This document shows, one piece after another, positions 1 to 12,310 of a stretch of 64,000 bases of DNA. Source of the stretch: Cristatella mucedo (lineage: Eukaryota; Bryozoa; Phylactolaemata; Cristatellidae). Below the pieces are notes generated by a model. The model made no database searches, was not told the origin of the DNA, and saw only the letters and a list, made by a program, of their open reading frames with translations. How positions within the stretch are numbered: the stretch's first letter is position 1; the number at the start of each line of letters is the position of its first letter. The DNA lies in contig WPIO01000008.1 in NCBI GenBank assembly GCA_009760855.2, forward strand, positions 4,787,001 to 4,851,000, given 5' to 3'. A program made the position numbers and the translations under genes.

Positions 1-79
1 CCGACGGTCGTAGGTGACCCCATGCGAAAGGGTCGTTCGACCCCGAAAGGATACGCGGCTCACAGGTTGGGAACTGGAA
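1..79 (+). mobile_element. Non-autonomous hAT-like element (M1), right part only
   Basis: This is the right-hand end of a short repeat that is complete at 5934-6122 and 16002-16190. It keeps the internal GGTCGTTCGACCCC-type core and the terminal CACAGGTTGGGAACTG, and it is followed by ATTTAAGT (80-87). The same octamer follows the other + strand copies and is the 8-bp target duplication. The wording of the ends (TTCTCAACCT inward, AGGTTGA-AAC outward) is that of known non-autonomous hAT elements of animals. The left end lies outside the window. Confidence 0.7.
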
Positions 80-1010
80 ATTTAAGTGATGGAGCTTCGC
101 TCCGTACCACACCAGAAGTATATACCGTGACTTAGTTAAGTACAACTTAGTCGTAGTAAGTGACTGCACCTTAATCACACAAGGGAAACTCTAACCTAAC
201 AAGATGGAAGAGCATTAAGACAGTCGGTATGCACGATTATTGAGACCCTATACTAAGTTGATGAGCCGACTCGTGCACGGCAATGTGTGCAAAGGCCGCA
301 GGTCACAATGTGTGCAAAGCCCACTGTGGTTCGGTTCGCCCATCAGAGAGCCGGCCGATGAACAACGCCAACGGTTTATTGCACAAGGCACGGAGCAGCA
401 AGACGCACGACTGCCTTCGCCCCCTTCTCACACTAGAGTCTCTCCTCCTCCGCTCCTCTGCTTGACCCCGATGATTCATCGAGGACCACAACTGTGCAGC
501 GGCCGACCCTGATGGTGAATCCACCATCTGGCCACCAGCGGTTACCGGCCAGTGTCCATGCCACATCGCAGGCTCATTAGAGGAGCCGGCATACAGTCAA
601 ACTACACCCACAAGTCAGAAGGTATAGTCCACTGTGGTCCAGCAAAAGCTTAGAAGAAAACTTGCGTCTTTAGCATTGATTTTCAGAGATAAAGTCAATG
701 CTTTTTAGTTGTCATAGGAGCTTGAAGGTAGCTCCACACTTTCAGTCGATACAAAAACCGACAAGGAAAGCCATGCGCTGTTGCTGGACGAGTGCAGTAG
801 CTTCGCCCAGACTGATTGCAGATATGCTCTCCTGCTGGTATGCTATAACAAACGCAGAGACCTAATAACCTGGTAAATTCTAGTGAAAGCACTCGTATCA
901 TCAGGATAGCCCCACGCTTTTGCTAACCTCAAACATCTTTCTACGAAACGGCTGCTACACTGGCGAGTGTTCCACCCAGTCGGATCCTACACGAATTCCT
1001 TTGACAACCA
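80..1010 (+). other. Upstream backbone of segment 1, non-coding
   Basis: This DNA lies between the M1 element and the promoter of P1. Related stretches precede the other gene copies: 16191-17320 (interrupted by a LINE), 10490-10800, and, reversed, 37620-38330, 49680-49925 and 62880-63110. Recognisable shared parts are the GTAAGTGACTGCACC area near 155 and the CAGTCGGTA..TTGAGACCCTATACTAAG area near 220. Short open frames here do not keep their frame between copies, so I call no gene. Confidence 0.6.
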
Positions 1011-1015
1011 ATCGC

Positions 1016-1021
1016 TATATA
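1016..1021 (+). promoter_or_regulatory. TATA box of P1
   Basis: TATATA lies in the conserved context ATCGCTATATA, matching P2 (12102-12108), P3 (17328-17334) and P8 (58135-58140, - strand). The likely leader exon follows and ends at the donor AAAG|GTACGA (1073|1074). Its acceptor is GCACAG at 1197-1202, and the ATG follows 14 nt later. Confidence 0.55.
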
Positions 1022-1216
1022 CGCTTGACAGACACAGCTAAACGGCATCGAAGAAAAGGACTTTGCAGTAAAGGTACGAAAACAAATCTGTTTTTTTTAT
1101 AGGACGGTGCTTGACATGCCAAGTGCTTTGCCGACGTCGAACTTTACTAGATTTATTGCACGGCCATAATTCTCTGCCATGTTATTTAGGAGCATTGCAC
1201 AGCTTCGGATCTGAGA

Positions 1217-1978
1217 ATGAGGTTCATAGCTTGTGCCACTGCGGGTATATTACTCATGGCTCTTCTGGCACAGGTAAGAGAACAACTGTGAGCGATGCAG
1301 CGTGCATCAAAGAGACAGCATACTAACTAAAATAGCTTTAATTAGAACCACTCTAGGGAAGTCGCATGTCAAACGCTGCACATAGAAACCACGTGATTTT
1401 GAAAATTTCTTACTAAAACAGGGTCAAACTAAACTCCGCCACAAAACTGGGTAAGTCGTTCTCATCCACCAGATCTACAGCTTTGTAACATACATTTCTC
1501 AGTCTGAGATCGACTTTCTTTACTAGAATAGGCAAGCAATTGAACGTGAAGCCCTTTCTAAGGCAGTCGAATGCATTGTAGGCAACATACCAGTCGTCAG
1601 AATCGTCACAAGGCATATTGGAGGCCCCGGGCTTGCTCGGTTAGTAATGAATAACTCATGTGTCAAATCGTGTAAATGCTGCAGATAATTTTTCCGATTT
1701 CCATCGAACAGGTATAAAAGTTGATGATTTCTTTATCTGCCAGCCAATTTTGTATCTTAGTCGTTAGAAGCTTCACGGCATGTGATCATCGTTGCTTGTT
1801 CTTTGACGGCTATTATCAACGTTCATCACTCAAACGGCAACCTTTCCGTGGCAGACCACTCCAATAGCGAGAGATTATTTTTATGGGATGACATATTGAC
1901 AAGTTTATCGAATACATTATGAAACACCCTGAAGAGTTAAAGAAAGTATGCGAGTTGATTAACAGCAAAGACCAGTGA
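1217..1978 (+). pseudogene. P1: copy of the secreted-peptide precursor gene, frameshifted
   Basis: P1 has the family layout. Exon 2 (coding 1217-1273) gives a 19-residue signal peptide starting MRFIACATAG and ends in phase 0 at CAG|GTAAGAG. Exon 3 (1582-1639, 58 nt) follows a TTGTAG acceptor and encodes a Ser-rich propeptide containing SSESS. Exon 4 starts at 1855 after GGCAG. Exon 4 is 124 nt, one base short of an open frame, so the reading frame is lost after LFLWDDIL and meets a stop at 1920-1922. The old frame resumes as a HPEELKKVC-type tail ending at 1976-1978. The dibasic site seen in P2 and P3 is ER here. AATAAA follows at 2048-2053. This is probably a pseudogene. The exon model is inferred from comparing all eight copies, not from transcripts. 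Confidence 0.7.
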
Positions 1979-2059
1979 ATTGTGACATTATCGAATCCAT
2001 TGCTTGTCAACGGCTAAAAGTGCACGTCTGTCGATACCTGACTTCTCAATAAATCTTTG

Positions 2060-5000
2060 AGCATACCAGAAGATTGACTCTGAGTTGCACGTTTACTGCA
2101 CGCGTTTTCTTGATGTCTATAGAGTAAAATCACAAGTCAGTGTCAGCTACAAGCAGCTTAAGATCTTTTAACTCCAGCTGATTCTCTAGTACTATAATGA
2201 TTGGGGTAGCAGCAGCTTCCATAATGAATTACTATACAACGTGTAAGACGAGACAACACATCTACTCTTTGCCTACAGCTTCTTTGTACGGACCTCTATC
2301 CACCGCCACAATATCTGACCCTTACAGTCATTCACCGATTAATGTGAACAGGGCTAATATACTTATTGAATGTGACCTGAGAGCACGAGCAGCCTCGTAG
2401 TCGTGCAACGCTTTACCAAGCTACAAACAAGCGCTACCTCCGTTATGATTTCTAGTCCAAGCTCCTTTTCGTGCTAGTGTCTACGCATTGAACAGAGGCG
2501 ATTGAACTTCTATAGCTTAGGGAATGTATGGCTTAATTTAAGTGCACATACTGCTAGGCTCATTGAATACTGCAGCCGACCACCAAGCCGTACAATGGGC
2601 GCAACGCACCGGTGAATTAGCAGTGTTCAGCATGAGTCGCTGTGGAGCTGCTCGCTGCAGGACAAAGATGACAGCACTGACGCCAGACGGACTAAGCATC
2701 AGAGAGGTCTCTAGTCAGCTTGCGTGAGCCCCGAGGAGCCTTTACAAGTGCGAGCACGGCTGCAAAGCTCCGAAACTTTAGCCCTGAACCTGCATGCAGC
2801 ACTCGGAGGCGGCAAGCTGCACCTTTGTGGCTTTAGCTGCTTTTAAAACGCATACATGAATTAGTGGATGGTCGAAACTTTCGCACCCTATTTTTTTTCG
2901 CCCTTAGTTAATTATTGGCTGAACTTGGGTATCGCTGATTCTATAGCACCCATCGTCTTAGCTTTGATTGCAAAATCCTCAACACGTCGTATGGATAGCG
3001 TGGTTTGACGGCCTGGACCTAGTTTAGCTAAATAGTTCACAACCTTCCACTTGCACTTCTGTAGCATGACCAAATTTTACAGTACGCTGTACAAGCTATT
3101 CCCGATTTAGTTGTACAGCAAGAATCTGTAGTGGTAACACATTATGCAGAGATTCACGTCTTCGCTGTGTCCTACATTTGATATTTCGTAAATCACGTGG
3201 CATTGCCTGCTGCGTTGCAAAAAGATGTAGGTTGGATTGGCGTAAGGTTCGTTACCCGCTTGCTGCAGTAGCGCTAGCACCAGTAGTAAGTCGAATCGCT
3301 TCCGGGACAGCTGAGAAAGCGAGCGTGTGATTCAATCAAACGTCAATGGACGTTCAAAAGAGCATTGTCTCCGAATAGTGCACACGCTGTGCTTTGTCAG
3401 AGTGATGCTCAGCTTAGTATGGCCGCTACCATTCCAAGAGATACAGCCACTGCTTGTTTTCGAGTCACCTAATAAACTTAGTGCCATGACTTTAATATAG
3501 GGGGCGGTGCTCCAAACAATGAGACTTAGGAACAACATTCAAAAGATATGAACAATAGGGCGCGATAGTATTACTTCTATAATAAGAGCTCAACGGTTGC
3601 TTGTTGAAGCAAAGAGGAACAATATTTCGTTTCAGTGACGATACGGAGAGGGCATATATTTAATAGGCGGCCAAGCTAAATGTTTCTGCTATGGGAGGCG
3701 GACATGTTCTTCCACCCCTTTTCTGTCTCTGCTAAATACTATTAAAACTTAGGGCTTTGTCAATCCACACCTTCAGGGCATTCGCTAGTTTAAGTCAATT
3801 GTCCAAGAAACTAGTCAAATGTGGACAAATTTATATGCGTAGGTTCATCCTTGTTACGGCATTCAATGTGAGGGGTGCTTCTCTGGGCATGGATGTTGAT
3901 AAAAAGGCTTCGATCTCATTCACAGTGTCTACAAGATATTATATTACGTCGAAAGATATGTAAACCACCCTAGCATAATAACGTCAATTCGCCTGTACCG
4001 TAAAACTGCGGACCGTGTATAATCCAGAAGTTTTCAAACTGCTGGCATCCAATCGAAGAGCGAAACTAGTTGCTACGATTTCGCGGCGTTAATAGAATTA
4101 GGGATTATTAATTACAGCTACTAAGGGAGGAAATGTAAATTTTGCGATTATTATAACGTTACATCTTCTTGAAATGCAGTCGCTGTGGCATTGATGCATG
4201 CTCGTGTCACAAGTTTCCTTAGCCTAGCCAAACAGCAGATGATGCTCCATCTCTTTATAGTTTATTACTGTGTTAAGCTGCAACCAGCAACGTTTGCAAG
4301 AAGGTAAATGGCGGCGGTGACTCACAACAAAGCTGCGGCTAAACTTATTGGCACGGTAGTGGCATTACTAAGCGGAGCTTTGTGCAGTGAATGCTTGGCC
4401 ACTATCCGGAGAAAGTGCTCCTTTAAACGTCCACGAACCTTGAATTGAATCCTACGTTTACTTGTTCAGCCTTCATTATAGCGATCCGACTTAATACTAA
4501 ACACTGCACATAATGTTAGCATCATGGTACACCACTTATATACGCACATCTGGACGCCGTCAACTAGTTTAAGGTCAGTTTTCACCAACGGTTAAGGATT
4601 TCGAAGAAACGTACAAATTCACCTTCGCAATAACGTAAACGGATGACATTATTTGTCGGTTAAGAGTCCTCGTGATTAATTACCAACGTTGCAGGATGTA
4701 TATGGCGCTTTCAATTTGATAACCCGGCATACTGTCGGCCCGATACGGTGAGAACAGTAACAATATCCAGCTGACAGCAGATTGCATAATTTCCAAGCAA
4801 AGCTTACTTCTCGCATTTCATCGTTCGACTCGGGAAAAGTGCCTCAAATAAATACAGTGGAATACCTAGATTCGCTTTTGTATAGTCACGCCGCCTAATT
4901 TCCTAAGCCGCTGTAATTTGACATTTAGCTGACCACATATTCTCCTTTACGTCACTGGTCTTATGTATCCAGTTTTAGGTTACTGAAATGCACTTAACTT

Positions 5001-5925
5001 GATCGCATTGTGCATCTGCCGTTAACGTGATTTTTCCGAATTAGGTCGCTGTGTTATTTTTAACTATTAATACCCGTGAACTAACGTTGAATACTGATTT
5101 AACGTCAAGATCAGCGGCGGAGCTAAGGAAGAGAAACTTACTTTGGGGACGCATGCCATCGAAAATACGCTCATCCGAACAGTAATAGTTCACTGCAGCT
5201 GTACTTTAGGTTGGTAAAAGTAATTACTTCACCGTTAGGGATTGGATTTATGACAATCCTGACGCTTACAATCTAGACGTTTACGGCGTGTTTATGAATT
5301 CTTCACTTCGCAAATACATACAATCGCTAGAAGTCTTGACCGTCAAAATACAATTCTACTGACTACATTCAGAAAAACAGGATCATCTATACCAAGTTTA
5401 CCAGACGTTGAAATTTGCACCAGAATGCGTACCGACGTACGAACATTTTCATTCAGATTGCGTGGAAGCTAAGCTAACAACGTTTTGTTAGCGATCAGCA
5501 ATCAGAGGCACTACCAGTCAGTTAACGTGCACTTCAGCTTTAAAACGTCAACAAGCATCGCCTAAGCAATCTCACGAATACCGGTTAAACCATTCAAGCT
5601 AACGCTAGGCATCGTCGCTTAGCTTGTACTTGCGGTCATTAAACCGCCTCCGTTACGTAGCGACAAACGAGCCTTATCAGTTATCACCGCCGCTAGCAGG
5701 GAAAACAGAACAATCGTCCATGGCTGAACTGGAACTCACGACTCAAAAGGCAAATCGTCCATGGCGGAGTCAGCGGACTCAAACTCACGGCCCGGTCGGA
5801 AAGAGCAATCACCTCACCCATAGGTCGAAAACAGCTTGGACCGACGGGAACGTCTAGTGCTCTTAGCAGCGGTTATACAACGGTAATACTTGTAATTCCT
5901 TGAACTGGCACAGCCTGAGAACAGC
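2060..5925 (+). other. Downstream backbone of segment 1, no gene seen
   Basis: This long stretch holds several modules that recur after other copies in the same order. They are: a piece with ACTATACAA.GTGTAAGACGAGAC (2230), a GCTCGCTGCAGGACAAAG area (2645), a module with GGCATGGATGTTGATAAAAAGGC (3885), a module with CATCTGGACGCCGTCAACTAG (4548), and one with CGCTAGCAGGGAAAACAGAACAATCGTCC (5690). The 3757-3960 module stays open over about 60 codons in some copies (also near 8675, 22958 and 29108). It is disrupted or differently framed in others, so I do not call it a gene. Confidence 0.55.
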
Positions 5926-5933
5926 ATATAAGT

Positions 5934-6122
5934 CAATAGTTCTCAACCTTCCTGATCCAGCGACTCCTTAATGCAGTTCCTCATGCTCTGGCCGCCCCCA
6001 ACCAGAAACTTTCTGTCCGCGAAATGAGGAGATGCGTCTTTTCTGATGGTCGTAGGCGACCTTCCGTAAAAAGGGTCGTTCGAACCCCAGAGAGGTCGCG
6101 ACTCACAGGTTGACAACTGTAA
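5934..6122 (+). mobile_element. Non-autonomous hAT-like element (M2), complete
   Basis: This is a 189-bp element with imperfect 15-bp inverted ends (left CAATAGTTCTCAACC; right end read inward TTACAGTTGTCAACC). It is flanked by 8-bp direct repeats ATATAAGT (5926-5933) and ATTTAAGT (6123-6130). There is no coding capacity. The ends and internal GGTCGTTCGAACCCC..GGTCGCGACTCACAGGTTGA core resemble known animal hAT-derived short repeats. The related empty site at 37831 confirms the borders. Confidence 0.8.
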
Positions 6123-6197
6123 ATTTAAGTGGTTGAGCTTTGCCCCGTCCCACAGCAGAACTAGTTATCGCGACTTTGTTAACTGCAACGTAGTATG

Positions 6198-6754
6198 TTT
6201 CTCTGTCTTTAACTCTACAAAGTCATAGTGACCATGTGGGTGTTAGGCAGGAGAGTTGTGTTTAGCGCATTCACAGCCTAATCGGCTTTCGGTACGCATT
6301 CGGTACCCAACAGATTTCGTCGCACGCAGCAAAGAGAAAGTGGGAAGCATAGCAGAGTCAGGAGAGCAGTTGAGGTAGTGAGTAGCATAGAAGTAGCAGA
6401 TCAGGACCGCTGAAAAGGATGTGCCATAGTCGGCAGTAGGTGAGTAGTTGCCGTTGCGTAAGAATTTTGGAAGCGAGTTCCACAGTCTAGGACCTGCAGA
6501 GCTAAAGCTTCTGTCGCCAACTGTCTTTAAGCGCAGGAATGACACAGCTAATTTATTGTCCACGCAGGACCTGAGGGCGCCAACAGGCTGAAACTGAGGC
6601 AGCTGCTCAGCTAGATACGAAGGAGCCAACCGTGGCGAGCCTTGTGGGTCAGCATAAGAACTTTGCTCTGTATCCTTTGCTCAACGGGCAACCATCCTAG
6701 CGCTTTCAGCAAAGGAGACACGTGCTCAAATCGCTGGGACTTGAAGACTAGCCT
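6198..6754 (-). mobile_element. LINE-2 fragment (2a), 3' part, reverse strand
   Basis: The reverse strand reads the C-terminal region of a non-LTR reverse transcriptase protein. It is open from 6629 to 6243 and contains FSSAGPRLWNSLPKFLRN, a motif typical of CR1/L2-type elements. The 3' end (6198-6230) adjoins GTAGTA, exactly as in copy 2c at 16260, so both descend from one insertion. At 6754 it abuts a forward copy of overlapping sequence, making an inverted pair with 6975-7890. Confidence 0.8.
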
Positions 6755-6974
6755 CAATATCTCCAGCATGTGCATCTCGAATGCATTTGATAGGAGCAGG
6801 ATTTCGTTTGATAATGACTATCACATGCATACTGTTCTCGATTTTCCTACGAGGAATTTTTATGAAACCTCGTACAAGATAAAAGAGATTTAATCTTTTA
6901 TGTCTTCCCCTAGTAAAGTAAACAAGAACCTTTGTTTGATCTCCAGTCATTTATTTTCATCTAAATGAAATATT

Positions 6975-7895
6975 AAGTGATGATAAAACCGAACTGCTGC
7001 TCATAGGACACCCTAAGCGAGTGGCTGGATTAAAAGGCTTTGCTGTTTGTTCTAATAGGTGATGCTATTGTGCGACCATCACCACGTGCTCGAAATTTAG
7101 GTGTCGTGTTCGACAGCTGCCTCAATTTCAAGAGCTTCATTTAGAAGACTGCTTCTACAGCTAGATACCACATCGGATCCCTATCCAAGATTACGAGCTG
7201 TCTCCCACAGTTGCTTTTAAAAGATTTAACTAGCTCGTTAGTTTCGTCTCGACTTCATTATTGTAATTCCCTTTTGGCTGGGCTGCCACAACAAGCTCTT
7301 AGGCCACTGCAGCTGACTATGAATATGGCTGCGAGGCTAGTCTTCAAGTCCCAGCGATTTGAGCACGTGTCTCCTTTGCTGAAAGCCCTAGGATGGTTGC
7401 CCGTTGAGCAAAGGATACAGAGCAAAGTTCTTATGCTGACCCACAAGGCCCGCCACGGTTGGCTCCTTCGTATCTAGCTGAGCAGCTGCCTCAGTTTCAG
7501 CCTGTTGGCGCCCTCAGGTCCTGCGTGGACAATAAATTAGCTGTGCCATTCCTGCGCTTCCAGACAGTTGGCGACAGAAGCTTTAGCTCTGCAGGTCCTA
7601 GACTGTGGAACTCGCTTCTAAAATTCTTACGCAACGACAACTACTCACCTACTGCCGACTATGGCACATCCTTTTCAGCGGTCCTGATCTGCTACTTCTA
7701 TGCTACTCACTACCTCAACTGCTCTCCTGACTCTGCTATGCTTCCCACTTTCTCTTTGTTGCGTGCGACGAAATCTGTTGGGTACCGAATGCGTACCGAA
7801 AGCCGATTAGGCTGTGAGTGCGCTATACAAAACTCTCCTGCGTAACACCCACATGGTCTTTATGACTTTGTGGAGTTACAGACGGAGATACATTA
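6975..7895 (+). mobile_element. LINE-2 copy 2b, 5'-truncated
   Basis: The forward strand encodes the end of the RT domain and the C-terminal region of a CR1/L2-like element. It starts at a DDKTELL-type motif (about 6977) and continues through SSRLHYCNSLLAGLPQ (7237-7290) and LGWLPVEQRIQSKVLMLTH (7381-7440). A frame change near 7459 leads to the FSSAGPRLWNSLL region, ending at 7845. The 3' end (GACTTTGTGGAGTTACAGACGGAGATA) matches the other LINE-2 copies. It is broken by a stop and frameshift and is not functional. Confidence 0.8.
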
Positions 7896-10800
7896 CATAC
7901 GTTACATTAGAAACAACTACGACTTTAAAATTATTACACGATTCAACTCGATCGTATTGAAAGCAGTGCACGCGACCTGCAACTTGGGTGTTGGCAAGGA
8001 GCCTAACCAACTCGTGCTACCAACCATTGACGTTGGTTTAGGAATGACTTCTTTACTTCAGCGAAACTCTTAAACGCTTGTCAACATGGACCTTAAACTA
8101 GGCGACGGCCCACAGCAGTTGTGCTTAAAAGACGGTGCTGCAGTAGCTCTAGCATTTGTTGTAAGTCGAATCGCTTCCAGGAAAGCTGAGCAAGCGGGCG
8201 TGTGATTTAATCAAAGGTCCGTTGACGTTCAATATAGCATTTTCCTCGCATTGTGCCCACGCAGTGATTTGTCATAGTGATGCTCAGTTTAGTAAGGCCG
8301 CTACCGCTCCAGAGATACAGCCACTGATAGTTTTTTCGAGCCACCAAACGTACTTGAAGTCGTGATTTTAATATAGCGGACAGTGCTTCAAACGTTAAGA
8401 CGCCGGAACGACATTCAAAAGACATGAACAATATAGCTCAATAATATTACTTATAAAAATAAACTCAACGGTCGCTGGTTGAGCCAAAGAAGAGCGTATT
8501 TTCGTTTTTGGTGACGATTCGGAGAGCGCATAGATTTAACAGGCGGCCAAGCTCCATGTTTCTGCTATGGGATGTGCAAATGCTCTTCTGCCTCTTTTCA
8601 GGCTTTGCTATGTACTACGCAAGCTGAGGTGTTGGTCATTCCGCAGCTTAAAGGCATTCGCTAGTTGAAGTGACGTGTCCAAGCAACGAGTCAAATGTGG
8701 ACAAATTATTATATACCGAGGTCCAACCTTTTTAATTGCATTCAACGTGAGCGGTTCTCTTCTGAGCATGGACGTTGATAAAAAGGCGGTCGATCTCATT
8801 CATAGTGTTGATAGGATATTATGTTATCGTTGCCTTCGCACGTGTTATCGTTGCCTTAAGGTGAATTTTGCGGTTATTAAAGCATTGCATATTCTCGAAA
8901 TGCAGTCACTGTGGTATCGTTGCCGTCACGTGTCACACATTTCCTTAGCCTAGCCAAAGAGCAGATGATGCTCTATCTCGTTCTAGTTTATTAGTGTGTT
9001 AAGCTGAAACAAGACGTTTGCTAGAAGGTAATAGGCGGCGGTGACTCAAAACGAACCTGTGGCTGAGTTTCTTGGCACGGTGGTGGCATTACTAAGCGGA
9101 ACTTTGTGCAGTGAATGCTTGGCCACTATCTGGAGAAAGTGCTTCTTTCAACGTCCACGGACCTTGGATTGAATACTACGGTTATTTGGTCAGCCTTCAT
9201 TGTAGCGATCTGAATTAATACTAAACACTGCACATAATGTTAGCATCATGGTACACCACTTATATACGCACATCTGGACGCCGTCAACTAGTTTAAGGTC
9301 AATTTTCACCAACGCTTAAGGGTTTCGAAGAAACCTGAAAAGTCACCTTCACAATAACGTAAACGGCTGACATTATTTGTCGGTTAAGAGTCCTCGTGAT
9401 TAAAATCCAACGTTGCACGACGCATAAAGTGCTTTCAATTTGATAACCCGGCATACTGTCGGCCCGATACGGTGAGAACAGTAACACTATTCAGCTGACA
9501 GCAGATTGCATACCTCCTAGTCAAAGCTTACTTCTCACATTTCATCGTTCGACTCGGAAAAGTGATTCGAATAAATACCGTGGAATAACTAGAATCGCGT
9601 TTGTACAGTCACGCCGCCTAATTTCCTAAACCGCTGTAATTTGACCTCTAGCAGACCACAATTTCTTCACTCGCGTCACTAGTTTTATTAGTCCAGCTTA
9701 AGGCTACAGGAATGCACTTAAACTAATTGCATTGTGCATCTGCCTTTAGCGTGATTTGTCCTAATTAAGTCGCTGTCATATTTTTAACTATTATTACCCG
9801 TCAGCAAACGTAGATTACTAATTGGATGTCAACATCAACGGTGCAGTTAAGGAAGAAGAACAACTACGAACTTTGGGGACGCATACCATTGAAAACATGC
9901 ACATTCAAACAGTAATAGTTCACTGCAGCTGTACTGCAGGTTGGTTAAAGTAATTACATCACGGTTTGGTTTGGGATTTATGACAATCCAGACATTTACA
10001 AAGGCGTATTTGTCAATTATTCACTTCGGAAATACATACAATTGCTAGAAAGTCCTGACCGTCAAATACACTTCTACTGACTACAGTCAGAAAGGCAAGT
10101 TTTTCTATACCAAGATTGCCGGACGTTAGAATTTGCACCCTAACACGTACCGACGTGCGAACATTTTCATTCAGATTGCACGGATGCTAAGATAACAACG
10201 TTTTGTTAGCGATCAGCTATCAGAGACGCTACCAGTTAGTTCACGTGCACTTTAGCTTTAAGACGACCACAAGCATCGCTTTAGCAATCTCACGAATACC
10301 TGTTAAACCATTCAAGCTAACGCTAGGCATCGTCGCTAAGCTTGTACTTGCGGTCATTAAACCGCCTCCGTTACGTAGCGACAAACGAGCCTTATCAGTT
10401 ATCGCCGCCGCTAGCAGGGAAGACAGAACAATCGTCCGTGGTTGAACTGGAACTCACGACTCAAACAACTCTCGACTAAGCAGGTGAAGCAGCATCAAGA
10501 CAGTCGGTACCCACTGTTATTGAGACCCTATACTAAGGTAACTAGCCGAGTCGTGCACAGTTCAGAGTGCATCAGCTGCAAGTCGAAATGTGTGGAAAAC
10601 CCACAAGTGTAAATGTAAATTTCACTGGAGTCTAACGAATGCTGCCAGCAAACCTTGGAATTACAGCACACATTATGTCACCGTTAGTTGTGGACGGAGC
10701 CTGATGTAGCTACACGCTTTAGGCCGTTACGAAAAACCGATGCGGAAAATCGTGGGCAAGTGGATCGAGTAAAGTGTCTTATTGTCTGCTAGTGTAGTAC

Positions 10801-11414
10801 TAACAAGGCATAGAAGACTTTAGGCCGACGAGTGGATCGCGTGAGAGCACATTGCATGAGCAAGATGTAAGACTGGTAAGCAGGTACTGGAGAGTAAAGG
10901 GAAACAGCAGCTGGAAAGGAGGCAGACTTTGGAGTCGAGTCAACGATAAATTACGAGCTTGTGAAGGGAACGGAAGAGTCGCTCTGCCTACATTCCTCCG
11001 ATGGCTACAGACAAGACGAGCTGTCAAGTTTCGCATCCCTACCTGGCGATCTTTATAAAAGAAAATATTCGTAGATAAGGAAAGAAGCATAAAGGCGATT
11101 CCGAAAACGCACAAACTGGCGTAGGTGCAGTCTTAGGAATATGAACTAGCTGAGTTCTGTAACTGACACCTGGCGTACCTTACCATGAATGCAATGAACT
11201 TCAGCACGAACCGTTCGCTTTCGACCATCGCACACAAATTACTGGCCGATTGCATCGGAGTGGTTCGTGATACACTGGTCGTGACATAAGTTGTTTTCAA
11301 TTGACAACGAAGCTAGGCTAGGCGACCGCTGTGACGGTGGTAATACGGGCATTTGGCTCACACGTAAACGGTAGCTGGGTAAGTTCAAATGGAGTCGAAG
11401 GCGGCTGGATGAGA

Positions 11415-11612
11415 CGTGAATCTGACGTATTTGCATTTGCATGCTGACCCTGTGCATGACATCCTTAACCATTTTATTCATTTTGTTTGTTTATCAAGCA
11501 TGATCTTACTCACCATTCAATTGCGTTTTCCTTTGCAGAATATGGAAGGCACCTATGGAGAAATTGAGTTCTCTGAGGGCGCTCTATCAATTGCATTATT
11601 ATTATTAATATA
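11415..11612 (+). mobile_element. LINE-1 family 3'-end fragment
   Basis: These 200 bases match the 3' untranslated end of the LINE-1 copies at 18.5, 41.3, 47.8 and 53.5 kb. They run from TTTGCATGCTGACCCTGTGCATG through TTCTCTGAGGGCGCT to an (ATT)n tail. No protein sequence remains. The same fragment is duplicated at 25690-25890 inside block A2. Confidence 0.75.
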
Positions 11613-12101
11613 TTATTATGTATTGATTGCGAACGTTGCTGATGCCTCTATGATGATATTGTATAGCATTCCCAGTGGTCGCTATAAAAACGCTTGGTGA
11701 GTTGCTGCAGCATTCAACTCTGGGCAGCACGGTGCATCCAACGAGGCTAGTTGGCCTCGGTACGTAGCCAAGCAGGGAAACAGTGTTACCATGATCGACC
11801 GGATATACTTCTGTGGCAAATTTCATTCAAATCGACGACTCCAATCCTGAATATGTTCTGCACTAGAACATAAGCCTAGTGCAATCCTGTCCTGAAGAAT
11901 GGTTGCCGATATCCCTCCCTCTGGCGTGAGGCGAAAAAGCATGAAGAGCAGATATACTGTTGAACTCTAGTAAAGCTCTCTTACCATCAGGATATCCCCA
12001 CGCTTTTACTAACCTCAAACGCTCTTCCACGAAGAGATTGCAACGCTGTCGATTGTTCCACCCATCCGGCTCCCACACACATTCCTGTGATAATGAATCG
12101 C

Positions 12102-12108
12102 TATATAT
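12102..12108 (+). promoter_or_regulatory. TATA box of P2
   Basis: TATATAT sits in the context GAATCGCTATATATGTTTGA, which is shared almost base for base with P3. Transcription should begin about 30 bases downstream (near 12132). A leader exon would then end at 12157 (GAAG|GTACGA), with the first intron ending at CACTGCACAG (12284-12293). The conserved donor and acceptor in all copies that keep this region support a non-coding first exon. Confidence 0.6.
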
Positions 12109-12310
12109 GTTTGAGAGGCTCGAATCAACGGCATCTGAAAAAAACGCTCGATTGAAGGTACGACAGCGAAGCTGTTTTCTTACAAATGCTGCCCGCTGTA
12201 TCAAGTGCTTTGCGAAGGTCGCCCTATACTACTATGCTAGATTTCCGGCACGGCCCTTATTTTCCGCCATTTCATTTAAGGACCACTGCACAGTTTCAAA
12301 TCATCAGAAA

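Larger units (their letters stand above)
6755..11984 (+). repeat. Segmental duplication block A1
   Basis: This block begins at ATCTCCAGCATGTGCATCTCG and runs to CTCTCTTACCAT. It recurs nearly unchanged at 21043-26265 (A2), and its first 2.05 kb recurs at 27150-29258 (A3). Differences between A1 and A2 are mostly single bases and a few small indels, for example near 9852/24129, 10904/25180 and 11600/25870. The block contains LINE-2 copy 2b, the GATGTTGATAAAAAGGC module (8765) and the upstream backbone of P2. Confidence 0.85.

Noticed and set aside
1413-1616. Antisense open frames with DDSDD..YNA.DCL in most copies (also 12719-12537 -, 47199-47414 +, 57524-57664 +), tempting as an acidic Cys-containing protein
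   Set aside because: They are the reverse reading of exon 3 and the intron before it. The sense-strand model explains the splice sites, exon phases and the 3-nt indel in P3. The antisense frame lacks a promoter or signal peptide and ends at different stops in different copies.
6726-6950. Reverse frame of 74 codons repeated at 20968-21237 and (broken) 27147-27356
   Set aside because: It is the start of duplicated block A. The copies are not independent, the frame is destroyed in the third, and no family is recognisable.
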